Of a DNA stretch of 64,000 bases, positions 25,276 through 32,087 are shown one piece after another. The notes under the pieces were generated by a model that was not told where the DNA came from, did not search any database, and worked only from the letters and a program-made list of their open reading frames with translations. Each line of letters starts with the position of its first letter. The first letter of the stretch is position 1. The translations under genes were made by a program, and so were the position numbers. Source of the stretch: Pseudomonas sp. CFBP 13711 (GTDB taxonomy: Bacteria; Pseudomonadota; Gammaproteobacteria; Pseudomonadales; Pseudomonadaceae); contig NZ_JACYVI010000019.1 of the NCBI RefSeq assembly GCF_014842265.1, forward strand, positions 1 to 64,000, given 5' to 3'.

Positions 25276-25468
25276 TTTGATTACCTTGAGTCGAATGATT
25301 TTTAGCGGAGAATTCCGCATTCATGTCGCTCAAAGGCGATAGCTCGGGGCACGTGGCCCTCACATGATTCAACGTCCCGCACCGGGCACACTTGATCTGG
25401 AGCTCCGTCATCTCACCGATACGGGCAAGAAGTCTTTTGCACTTTCCACATCTGCAATCTTTCAACAT
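25265..25468 (-). CDS. Com-like zinc-finger translational regulator
   Basis: A 67-residue protein with two CxxC pairs, CGKC and CARC, spaced as in phage Mu Com (IRCKNCNKLL...IEIRCPRCK): CRCGKCKRLLARIGEM then IKCARCGTLNHVRA. Com binds mRNA and switches on translation of the overlapping mom gene. Here the overlapping downstream gene is the GH5 enzyme rather than a DNA modifier. The frame extends upstream to 25750, but the ATG at 25466-25468 gives the family N-terminus, with AAGG upstream. Confidence 0.8.
   Translation of the reverse strand: MLKDCRCGKCKRLLARIGEMTELQIKCARCGTLNHVRATCPELSPLSDMNAEFSAKNHSTQGNQNVQ
25305..25318 (-). promoter_or_regulatory. small hairpin inside com, upstream of the GH5 start
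   Basis: Minus-strand GCGGA-ATTC-TCCGC forms a 5-bp stem 29 bases before the GH5 ATG. In Mu, Com acts on a stem-loop near the mom start. This stem is short and is only a candidate for an equivalent site. Confidence 0.3.
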
Positions 25469-25644
25469 TCTGCGAAGCCTTTTGGATTCTGCCAGGCTCC
25501 GCCCCGCTCGCGCGGAGAGTAAGGGCCTCGGCTGGTTTGCAGGTACAACCTGCGATCTGGCGATCCCTGTGGGTGTTAGTGCACCCGCCTGACTGCCCTC
25601 TCTTTCTTCGTTGATTTCCCGTCTGGCCCTGTTGCCAAGGCCAG

Positions 25645-25726
25645 CCAGCGAAATCGGTGATTCCGTCCTGCTAAAGAGCTTTGATCCAGTCGGTCCCTTG
25701 TCGGGGCTGGGAGACCATTTCGCTGG
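25645..25726 (-). promoter_or_regulatory. long-range inverted repeat in the com leader
   Basis: CCAGCGAAAT at 25645-25654 and ATTTCGCTGG at 25717-25726 are perfect complements 62 bases apart, within the roughly 290-base untranslated stretch before com. If transcribed from the operator region at 25793-25831 they would fold the mRNA leader. No gene is recognised in this leader. Confidence 0.35.
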
Positions 25727-25792
25727 TCCCTGGCTATCTGGCGGCTTCACCAGTCATGTACCGCAGCGGTAAGTCGCTGCGATGGACGTAAA

Positions 25793-25831
25793 TTAGCAAA
25801 CGCTAAATCTAGCGTCAATAGCTAAAGCTAA
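25793..25831. promoter_or_regulatory. two CI-type operators at the leftward promoter
   Basis: TTAGCAAACGCTAA (25793-25806) and ATAGCTAAAGCTAA (25818-25831), 25 bases apart, share the TTAGCA-N2-TGCTAA pattern with two sites in front of the repressor gene (27208-27221 and 27248-27261). They are well placed to repress transcription toward com, GH5 and the lysis genes. Confidence 0.6.
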
Positions 25832-25930
25832 ATTATTTCCGCGCTTGGAATGGGTGCTGGTCGCTCGAAGCAGATCGATATTTCTGACAGGGGTTTTGCA
25901 AACAGCTGACTGCCGTTATGCTTGCGAAAG

Positions 25931-25946
25931 CTGTACGCATATACAG
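25931..25946. promoter_or_regulatory. LexA (SOS) box of the DUF1654 gene
   Basis: CTGTACGCATATACAG matches CTGT-N8-ACAG and is one base from the box at 12896-12911. It lies 17 bases upstream of the DUF1654 ATG, next to AAGGAG. Confidence 0.92.
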
Positions 25947-25963
25947 TAATCAAGGAGAAACTG

Positions 25964-26284
25964 ATGTCCCTGCCAGAGAAGAACAAGCCTCAAGAGCGCG
26001 AGCCCATGTCCGGCCTTGAGCGCCTGAACCTAAGGGTCGCGAGCATGATCAACCACCCCATCGCTCAGGATCAGATGTGGGTGACGATCCATAAGCTGGA
26101 GACTGACGGCGAAAAGGAGTGGGACGAGGTGATGGGGGCGATCGCGGAGGTGGATGGGATAGAGATGGTTTTCAACGATGAACACCGTTCGGTCACGCTG
26201 AAGTGGGAGGCGCCGTCAGATGACGATCCCCGCGTTCAGGTGCGGGACGAATTCGAAGTATTGGAGGAAGCCGCGCCTTTCTAA
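25964..26284 (+). CDS. DUF1654 protein, SOS-controlled
   Basis: A 106-residue acidic protein matching the DUF1654 pattern: SGLERLNLRVASMINHPIAQ followed by a helical core and an acidic tail. DUF1654 genes are common in pseudomonads near pyocin, prophage or DNA-damage genes; the function is unknown. The start at 25964 is set by AAGGAG, and the LexA box is immediately upstream. It is transcribed away from the com operon and toward the repressor gene, which converges on it. Confidence 0.85.
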   Translation: MSLPEKNKPQEREPMSGLERLNLRVASMINHPIAQDQMWVTIHKLETDGEKEWDEVMGAIAEVDGIEMVFNDEHRSVTLKWEAPSDDDPRVQVRDEFEVLEEAAPF

Positions 26285-26290
26285 GGGCAC

Positions 26291-26316
26291 AAAAAAGCCC
26301 GCTTGATTGGCGGGCG
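26291..26316 (-). terminator. terminator of the repressor gene
   Basis: GCCCGC-TTGATTG-GCGGGC with six T residues on the minus strand. It lies in the 91-base gap between the converging DUF1654 and repressor genes. Confidence 0.8.
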
Positions 26317-26375
26317 TATGTACCTTCAAGAAACCCCATGTGCCGGCCATTAGTCGGCCACATCGGCCAGCGCAA

Positions 26376-27194
26376 CTAGGCTTTCCTTGCGTTCCAGATC
26401 AATAAAACCTTCGCATGGATCGTCACATCGTCGACCCTTGCCGTCTGGTTCTCATAATGCTGATTGTCTGAAATAAGCCTGTAATTCTCTTCGTCCAGTC
26501 GCATCACGCGCTTGATGTACAGCTCTTGATGCCAGGTCAGTACGTAGATGCCCTCACCGATGAAGTCCTGCACGCCTTTGTCGACGATCACCAAGTCTTT
26601 ATCGTTGATGGTTCCTTCCATGCTCTGACCCCAGCCACTGATCATGGCCAGAGCTGTCTTCGAGGTGTAGGTCACACCTTTCTCGCGAAGAATCTCCTCT
26701 CTGACAACCAAGTTGCGCACTACCTCATTGTAATCAGGCGGCACCTGTCCGTGACCCATCGCTGCACGTATGTCGTACTGGCGAATCACAATCTCTTCAT
26801 GGGTAGGACGAAGCGCGGCGTAATTGGCCGGAAGCACGTCTGTGCTCTGGTCATCCGGGTCGGCAGCCGCCGCCACAATCCGGTCCCGCGCCTCATTTGA
26901 AAAGCCTTTCACCTTGGCGAGGGACTGCTGGAGCTGTTCCAGTGCCGAAAGCCCGGCCTTCACTGCTGTCGCGGAAGTCTCGGACGCAGCAGGGCTGACC
27001 AGGCTTCCCGAAGGAAGGCCAATCTTCTCTTCCAAATTCGCAGCAGCTTTCTCGCCGAGATTTCTGTGCCCGTTAAGAATCTGGGACAGATACGACGCAT
27101 CAAGGCCGTGCCGATTGGCGAAATCTTTCTGGGAGGCCCCGGCCATCAGGGCTTTCAGGGCGTCAGCTCTAAGCTTGTTAATGTCCATGTCCAA
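26376..27194 (-). CDS. CI/PrtR-like phage repressor with S24 peptidase domain
   Basis: A 272-residue repressor. Residues 5-65 hold a helix-turn-helix (SQKDFANRHGLDASYLSQIL), the middle is a linker, and the C-terminal half is a LexA/CI-type S24 domain with the catalytic serine in GWGQSMEG and lysine in YIKRV. Such proteins cleave themselves when RecA is activated, so the genes they repress are induced by DNA damage. Palindromic operators lie just upstream of its own start and at 25793-25831. It is the only regulator in the island; no cro or prtN counterpart is seen. Confidence 0.9.
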   Translation of the reverse strand: MDMDINKLRADALKALMAGASQKDFANRHGLDASYLSQILNGHRNLGEKAAANLEEKIGLPSGSLVSPAASETSATAVKAGLSALEQLQQSLAKVKGFSNEARDRIVAAAADPDDQSTDVLPANYAALRPTHEEIVIRQYDIRAAMGHGQVPPDYNEVVRNLVVREEILREKGVTYTSKTALAMISGWGQSMEGTINDKDLVIVDKGVQDFIGEGIYVLTWHQELYIKRVMRLDEENYRLISDNQHYENQTARVDDVTIHAKVLLIWNARKA

Positions 27195-27207
27195 TCATCG
27201 CTTCGGG

Positions 27208-27261
27208 TTAGCATACAGTAAATGACGGGCTGCTATCAGCCACATGATTAGCATCTGCTAA
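27208..27261. promoter_or_regulatory. two CI-type operators in front of the repressor gene
   Basis: TTAGCATACAGTAA (27208-27221) and the perfect palindrome TTAGCATCTGCTAA (27248-27261) are centred 40 bases apart. The first begins 14 bases from the repressor ATG, so autoregulation is likely. Confidence 0.6.
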
Positions 27262-27333
27262 CTTTGGGCAGCGCGGGCTGGATGATCCGATAGATTACGA
27301 TCAAAAGCAGCCGAGCAAAAACCAGACCCCGAA

Positions 27334-27364
27334 AACGAAAAAGCCCTGCATGAGCAGGGCTTTT
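27334..27364. terminator. bidirectional terminator of tRNA-Ser
   Basis: AAAAAGCCCTGC-ATGA-GCAGGGCTTTTT lies ten bases beyond the tRNA 3' end. About 60 bases around it (27319-27379) repeat at 20012-20072 with a few differences. Confidence 0.88.
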
Positions 27365-27373
27365 TACTGTGTT

Positions 27374-27464
27374 TGGCGGGGAACTAGGGATTCGAACCCT
27401 AGAAACGCTATTAACGTTCGCCGGTTTTCAAGACCGGTGCATTCAACCACTCTGCCAATTCCCC
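27374..27464 (-). tRNA. tRNA-Ser(UGA)
   Basis: A 91-base tRNA including encoded CCA. The acceptor stem starts GGGGAAT and closes with ...TTCCCCG-CCA. The anticodon arm CCGGT-CTTGAAA-ACCGG gives anticodon UGA. A long variable arm (CGAACGTTAATAGCGTT) is typical of serine tRNAs, and the T-arm is CTAGG-GTTCGAATC-CCTAG. Its 3' side faces the island, the usual geometry for integration at a tRNA. Confidence 0.97.
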
Positions 27465-27633
27465 GAAGCATCTGGCGTCGGAAGTTTTTCACCCCTCCGT
27501 CGCTTTGCGGGCGCCATAATACCGTAATGAAACAAGCTGTCAAACTCTCCGGCTAGCGCGCTGCCTCGCCTCTGTTATGATCTTTGCAACTTGAGGTTTC
27601 AAACCCTTCGTTTTCACCATCAGGAGTAGCGCC

Positions 27634-28305
27634 ATGCGCGAACAGGATTACGCAGTCAACAACCGCGTGCAGGTCGAGCAGCTAGAGGTTAGCCGCGTCC
27701 TGCGCAACACTTACGGCCTTCTGGCCCTCACCCTCGCCTTCAGCGGCGTCATGGCGTTCGTTGCACAACAGATGAACGTGCGTTACCCGAACGTCTTCGT
27801 CGTACTAATCGGCTTCTACGGTCTGTTCTTCCTGACCAACAAATTGCGCGATTCGGCGTGGGGTCTGGTCTCGGCGTTCGCGCTGACGGGCTTCATGGGG
27901 TTCATCCTCGGCCCGATCCTCAACCGTTACATCGGCATGCAGGGCGGCGCTGAAGTCGTTGCTTCCGCGTTTGCGATGACGGCACTGGTCTTCGGTGGTC
28001 TGTCGGCCTACGTGCTGATCACCCGCAAGGACATGAGCTTCCTCGGCGGCTTCATCACCGCAGGCTTCTTCGTGTTGCTCGGGGCCGTGGTGGCCAGCAT
28101 GTTCTTCCAGATCAGCGGCCTGCAACTGGCGATCAGCGCCGGCTTCGTGCTGTTCTCGTCGGTCTGCATTCTGTTTCAGACCAGCGCGATCATCCACGGC
28201 GGTGAGCGCAACTACATCATGGCGACCATCAGCCTGTATGTATCGATCTACAACCTGTTCATCAGCCTGTTGCAGATCTTCGGCATCATGGGCAGCAAAG
28301 ACTGA
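27634..28305 (+). CDS. yccA: YccA, Bax inhibitor-1 family membrane protein
   Basis: A 223-residue inner-membrane protein with seven hydrophobic segments and a cytoplasmic N-terminus of about 25 residues. It follows the BI-1/YccA pattern, including LRNTYGLLALTLAFSGV, GFILGPILN and ISLYVSIYNLFISLLQI near the end. In E. coli YccA is a substrate and modulator of the FtsH protease. It is a single gene with its own terminator at 28325-28352 and is the first core gene to the right of the island. Confidence 0.93.
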   Translation: MREQDYAVNNRVQVEQLEVSRVLRNTYGLLALTLAFSGVMAFVAQQMNVRYPNVFVVLIGFYGLFFLTNKLRDSAWGLVSAFALTGFMGFILGPILNRYIGMQGGAEVVASAFAMTALVFGGLSAYVLITRKDMSFLGGFITAGFFVLLGAVVASMFFQISGLQLAISAGFVLFSSVCILFQTSAIIHGGERNYIMATISLYVSIYNLFISLLQIFGIMGSKD

Positions 28306-28324
28306 TCAGTTTGCCCGCTTAAAC

Positions 28325-28352
28325 AAAAAGCCCGCTTCGGCGGGCTTTTTGC
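28325..28352 (+). terminator. terminator after yccA
   Basis: AAAAAGCCCGC-TTCG-GCGGGCTTTTT: a stable tetraloop stem followed by five T residues, about 20 bases after the yccA stop. Confidence 0.9.
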
Positions 28353-28419
28353 TGTCCGGCGTTCATGAATTCTTTATCATTGCGCCCATGTTCCCTGCCA
28401 GCGCCCCACCGAGCCGCCC

Positions 28420-28812
28420 ATGAAGTTCGCCATCGCCCTGCATTCGCCCGCCCACGCGCCCTCCTCACGGCGTGCGCTGCTGTTCGCCAAAGCCGCATTG
28501 GCCCAGGGCCATGAAATCGTCCGCCTGTTCTTTTATCAGGACGGCGTACACAGCGCGTCCGGCAATGTCGTGTCGCCTCAGGACGAGTCGGACACTGCCG
28601 CGCAATGGCGTGATTTCGTCACCACCCACCAGCTTGATGGCGTGGTCTGCATCGCAGCGGCCCTGCGCCGGGGCTTATTGAATGGCGAAGAAGCGGAACG
28701 CTATTCGCGACCTGCGGCGAACCTTGCTGCACCGTGGGAATTGTCGGGGCTGGGTCAGTTGCACGACGCGGTCCAGGCGGCCGACCGTTTGATTTGTTTC
28801 GGAGGGCCGTGA
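28420..28812 (+). CDS. tusD: TusD, sulfur-relay subunit
   Basis: A 130-residue DsrE-fold protein, first gene of tusDCBE. TusBCD takes sulfur from TusA and hands it to TusE for 2-thiouridine in the wobble base of tRNAs for Lys, Glu and Gln. The active-site cysteine is expected in the DGVVCIAAALRRGLL segment (about residue 84). The stop is one base from tusC. MnmA, the last enzyme of the same path, is also in this window at 53387. Confidence 0.92.
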   Translation: MKFAIALHSPAHAPSSRRALLFAKAALAQGHEIVRLFFYQDGVHSASGNVVSPQDESDTAAQWRDFVTTHQLDGVVCIAAALRRGLLNGEEAERYSRPAANLAAPWELSGLGQLHDAVQAADRLICFGGP

Positions 28813-28813
28813 C

Positions 28814-29176
28814 GTGGCGAAGTCATTGTTGATCATCAGCCGTCAGGCGCCCTGGTCCGGTCCGGATGCCCGCGAGGCACTGGACATTGCCCTGGCCGGC
28901 GGCGCGTTCGATCTGCCGGTCGCCCTGCTGTTCATGGACGACGGCGTGTTTCAGCTGGCGACGGCGCAGAACGCCAGCCAGGTGCAGCAGAAAGACCTGA
29001 CCGCCAACCTGCAAGCGTTGTCGATGTTCGGTGTGGAAGACCTGTTCGCCTGCGACACCAGCCTGAATCAGCGTGGGATGCAGCCAACCGGCTTGAGCGT
29101 CGAACCCCTTCAGGTACTGGATGACTCGCAAATCGCTGGGCTCATTGACCGTTACGACCAGGTGATCACAATCTGA
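28814..29176 (+). CDS. tusC: TusC, sulfur-relay subunit
   Basis: A 120-residue DsrF-like protein, the middle subunit of the TusBCD heterohexamer. It shows REALDIALAGGAFDLPVALLF and the EDLFACDTSL region typical of the family. The ATG follows GTGACG directly and the stop overlaps the tusB start by one base (TGATGG), so translation is coupled. Confidence 0.92.
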   Translation: MAKSLLIISRQAPWSGPDAREALDIALAGGAFDLPVALLFMDDGVFQLATAQNASQVQQKDLTANLQALSMFGVEDLFACDTSLNQRGMQPTGLSVEPLQVLDDSQIAGLIDRYDQVITI

Positions 29177-29475
29177 TGGCTACCCTGCACGTACTCTCTC
29201 ACTCCCCTTTTACCGACTCGCGCCTGAGCAGTTGCCTGCGCGTGCTCGGCAGTCAAGACGCGATCCTTTTGTGCGGCGACGCAACCTATGCGTTGCGCGC
29301 AGACACCGCTACCGCCCAGACACTGAGCGCGAAAACGGGCAGCCTGAAACTGTTCGTGCTCGATGAAGACGCCACCGCTCGAAACATCGCGCTGCCTGAC
29401 TGGGTCCAAGGCGTCGACTACGCCGGCTTCGTCGCGCTCTCGGTGCAATACGACAAGGTCAACACATGGCTATGA
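29176..29475 (+). CDS. tusB: TusB, sulfur-relay subunit
   Basis: A 99-residue DsrH-like protein that starts MATLHVLSHSPF and ends QYDKVNTWL, both typical of TusB. It overlaps tusC by one base and tusE by ten, so the four genes form a tight operon. Confidence 0.92.
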   Translation: MATLHVLSHSPFTDSRLSSCLRVLGSQDAILLCGDATYALRADTATAQTLSAKTGSLKLFVLDEDATARNIALPDWVQGVDYAGFVALSVQYDKVNTWL

Positions 29476-29807
29476 AACAGCTCATCGTCGACGGGCACAG
29501 CATCGCGCTGGACAAAGACGGCTATCTTGAGGACCTCCACGACTGGTCCAATGAAGTCGCCGAAGCCCTGGCCCTTGAAGAAGACATCGCCCTTACTCCC
29601 GATCACTGGGAAATTCTCGAACTGCTGCGTGCGTTCTACGCGGAGTTTCAGCTGTCCCCGGCCACGCGGCCGCTGGTCAAGTACACCGCGCTGAAACTGG
29701 GCGCCGACAAGGGCAACAGCTTGCACTTGAATCGTCTGTTCAACGGCACTCCCGCCAAACTTGCCGCCAAGCTGGCGGGCCTGCCCAAGCCGACCAATTG
29801 CCTATGA
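29466..29807 (+). CDS. tusE: TusE/DsrC-like sulfur carrier
   Basis: A 113-residue DsrC family protein. The flexible C-terminal arm ends GLPKPTNCL with the conserved penultimate cysteine that carries the persulfide and delivers it to MnmA. The core motifs FLEDLHDW-like (YLEDLHDWSNEVAEALA) and LTPDHWEIL are present. The last bases overlap the next gene by an ATGA junction. Confidence 0.94.
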   Translation: MAMKQLIVDGHSIALDKDGYLEDLHDWSNEVAEALALEEDIALTPDHWEILELLRAFYAEFQLSPATRPLVKYTALKLGADKGNSLHLNRLFNGTPAKLAAKLAGLPKPTNCL

Positions 29808-30805
29808 CCGACTTCACTCCCCTCGTCATCGAAACCCCTGCCGAGCATCCGTTCGCGCCCTTCGTGCGCATTCTCGGCAAGGGCAAGCGTGGTGCGCGCA
29901 ACATGACCCGCGCCGAAGCGCGGGAAGCCATGGGCATGGTGCTCGATGAAAAAGTCGAAGACACCCAACTCGGCGCGTTCCTGATGTTGCTTCGACACAA
30001 GGAAGAAAGCCCGGATGAGCTCGCGGGTTTCACCGAAGCGGTGCGCGAGCGGCTGCATGCGCCGGAACTGAAGGTCGATATCGACTGGCCCACGTATGCC
30101 GGCAAAAAGCGTCATCTGCCGTGGTACCTGCTGGCCGCCAAGTGCCTGGCACAGAACGGCGTGCGCGTATTGATGCACGGCGGCGGCGCCCACACCGCCG
30201 GCCGCCTGTACAGCGAGCAGTTGCTGGAGCTGTTGGGCATTCCGCTGTGCCGAAACTGGCAGGCGGTGGGTGAAGCGCTGGAGCAGCAGAGCATTGCGTT
30301 CTTCCCCCTCGGCGACTGGGCGCCGCAGCTGCAGCGCATGATCGATCTGCGCAACACGCTGGGTCTGCGCTCGCCGATCCATTCCCTGGCGCGCATCCTC
30401 AATCCGCTGGGTGCCCGCTGCGGGCTGCAGAGTATTTTCCATCCGGGCTATCAGGGCGTACACCGCGACGCCAGCAGCCTGCTCGGCGACCACGCCATCG
30501 TGATCAAGGGCGACGGCGGTGAAGTCGAGATCAATCCCGACACCATCAGCCACTTGTATGGCACGACTGACGGTGAGCCGTGGGACGAGGAATGGCCGGC
30601 GTTGTCGGACCGTCGCCACGTGAAGCCGGCCACCCTCGATCCGCAGCATCTGCTCGCGATCTGGAAAGGCGACATCGAGGACAGTTACCCGCAACTGGCG
30701 CTGATCGCCACCATGGCGCTGGCACTGCGGGGCCTCGGGATGCCGCGAACTGAAGCCTTCGCGCAGGCCGAGCAGTATTGGGCGAACCGAAACAGATCGA
30801 TTTAG
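29804..30805 (+). CDS. ybiB: YbiB/TrpD2-like nucleic-acid-binding protein
   Basis: A 333-residue protein of the glycosyl-transferase family 3 fold (GKGKRGARNMTRAEAREAM, DEKVEDTQLGAFLMLLR, LMHGGGAHTAGR). TrpD2/YbiB proteins look like anthranilate phosphoribosyltransferase but bind DNA or RNA and have no known enzymatic role; some are SOS-induced. The start at 29804 gives the ATGA overlap with tusE; a TTG six bases upstream is less likely. It is co-transcribed with tusDCBE, as in other pseudomonads. Confidence 0.85.
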   Translation: MTDFTPLVIETPAEHPFAPFVRILGKGKRGARNMTRAEAREAMGMVLDEKVEDTQLGAFLMLLRHKEESPDELAGFTEAVRERLHAPELKVDIDWPTYAGKKRHLPWYLLAAKCLAQNGVRVLMHGGGAHTAGRLYSEQLLELLGIPLCRNWQAVGEALEQQSIAFFPLGDWAPQLQRMIDLRNTLGLRSPIHSLARILNPLGARCGLQSIFHPGYQGVHRDASSLLGDHAIVIKGDGGEVEINPDTISHLYGTTDGEPWDEEWPALSDRRHVKPATLDPQHLLAIWKGDIEDSYPQLALIATMALALRGLGMPRTEAFAQAEQYWANRNRSI

Positions 30806-30902
30806 CCGATAGCTACCCCCCAGTCTTTGCGTTATTCGTTCGAACGATTGCCTTTAGACTGATCTCCAACGTACTTCGGTACAGCTCACTTTGGAGTCAG
30901 AC

Positions 30903-31904
30903 ATGGGCCTTCTCGTTGAAGGACGCTGGCAAGACCAGTGGTACGAAAGCAGCAAAGACGGCGCTTTTCAGCGCGAGCAAGCCAAGCGCCGGAACTGGGT
31001 TACCAGCGATGGTCGGCCCGGCCCGTCCGGTGAAGGCGGCTTCAAGGCGGAAGCCGGTCGCTACCATTTGTACGTTTCCCTGGCTTGCCCGTGGGCCCAT
31101 CGGACGCTGATCGTCCGTAAGCTCAAGGGCCTGGAAAGTCTGATCGACGTCTCCGTGGTCAGTTGGCTGATGCGCGAGAACGGCTGGACGTTCGACAAGC
31201 AGAAAGGGTCTACCGGCGACGCGCTGGATGGCCATACGTTCATGTACCAGCGCTACCTGGCCGACACCGCCGATTACACCGGTCGGGTGACCGTGCCGGT
31301 GCTGTGGGACAAACAACTGAATCGCATCGTCAGCAATGAATCATCGGAAATCATCCGGATGTTCAATTCGGCGTTCGACGACCTGACCGGCAATCACCTG
31401 GATCTGTATCCGGAGCCGCTGCGCGACGAGATCGACCGGCTGAACGACCGAATTTATCCGGCCGTGAACAACGGCGTTTACCGCGCCGGGTTCGCCACGT
31501 CACAACGTGCGTACGAAGAGGCCTTCGACGAAGTGTTCGCCGAGCTTGATGCGCTGGAAAGCCTGCTCAGCGAGAAACGCTACCTGGCGGGTGAATACCT
31601 GACCGAAGCGGACGTGCGCCTGTTCACCACGCTGATTCGCTTTGACGCGGTGTATCACGGGCACTTCAAGTGCAACCTGCGGCGCATTGCCGACTACCCG
31701 AACCTGAGCAACTGGGTGCGCGAGATGTACCAGCTGCCGGGCGTGGCCGAGACAGTGGATTTCGTGCACATCAAGCATCACTACTACGCAAGCCACGCCA
31801 CCATCAACCCGACCGGCATCGTGCCAAAAGGCCCGCAGCAGGACTTTAGCGGCGAGCATGATCGCGGGCGTTTGAGCGGAAAAGGGATCTTGCACAACGA
31901 CTGA
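30903..31904 (+). CDS. yqjG: glutathionyl-hydroquinone reductase (Xi-class GST)
   Basis: A 333-residue glutathione transferase-like reductase. The CPWAH motif (YVSLACPWAHRTLIVRKLKGL) marks the catalytic cysteine of the Xi class, which removes glutathione from glutathionyl-hydroquinones. The C-terminal helical domain includes YLAGEYLTEADVRLFTTLIRFD. The ATG at 30903 is preferred because TTGGAG lies upstream. A REPIN follows the gene. Confidence 0.93.
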   Translation: MGLLVEGRWQDQWYESSKDGAFQREQAKRRNWVTSDGRPGPSGEGGFKAEAGRYHLYVSLACPWAHRTLIVRKLKGLESLIDVSVVSWLMRENGWTFDKQKGSTGDALDGHTFMYQRYLADTADYTGRVTVPVLWDKQLNRIVSNESSEIIRMFNSAFDDLTGNHLDLYPEPLRDEIDRLNDRIYPAVNNGVYRAGFATSQRAYEEAFDEVFAELDALESLLSEKRYLAGEYLTEADVRLFTTLIRFDAVYHGHFKCNLRRIADYPNLSNWVREMYQLPGVAETVDFVHIKHHYYASHATINPTGIVPKGPQQDFSGEHDRGRLSGKGILHND

Positions 31905-31952
31905 TGGGTTTCAGTTAAAGACCTGAAACCCGTCACTCGGTGCATGATCATT

Positions 31953-32042
31953 GTGGGAGCGAGCTTGCTCGCGAATAGGCCAGTGCATCCGCAAAATTTT
32001 CAGCGGCTGGAAGGCAGTCTTCGTGAGCAAGCTCACTCCCAC
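31953..32042. repeat. REPIN downstream of yqjG
   Basis: A GTGGGAGCGAGCTTGCTCGC unit at 31953 faces an inverted unit (TTCGTGAGCAAGCTCACTCC) ending at 32042. The arms are nearly perfect complements. It occupies the intergenic space between the converging yqjG and cysG genes. Confidence 0.87.
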
Positions 32043-32087
32043 AAGAATTGTGTAGCTCTCGCGAAGCCAGGCAGGCGCATGTCGTGA

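Noticed and set aside
25469-25750. N-terminal extension of the Com-like gene by 94 codons
   Set aside because: The extension is Pro/Ser/Arg-rich and unlike Com proteins, which are about 62 residues. The internal ATG fits the family; the upstream part is more likely an mRNA leader.
20012-27464. A complete inducible prophage
   Set aside because: No integrase, terminase, capsid, portal, tail or replication gene is present in the 7.4 kb. Only regulation and lysis functions remain.
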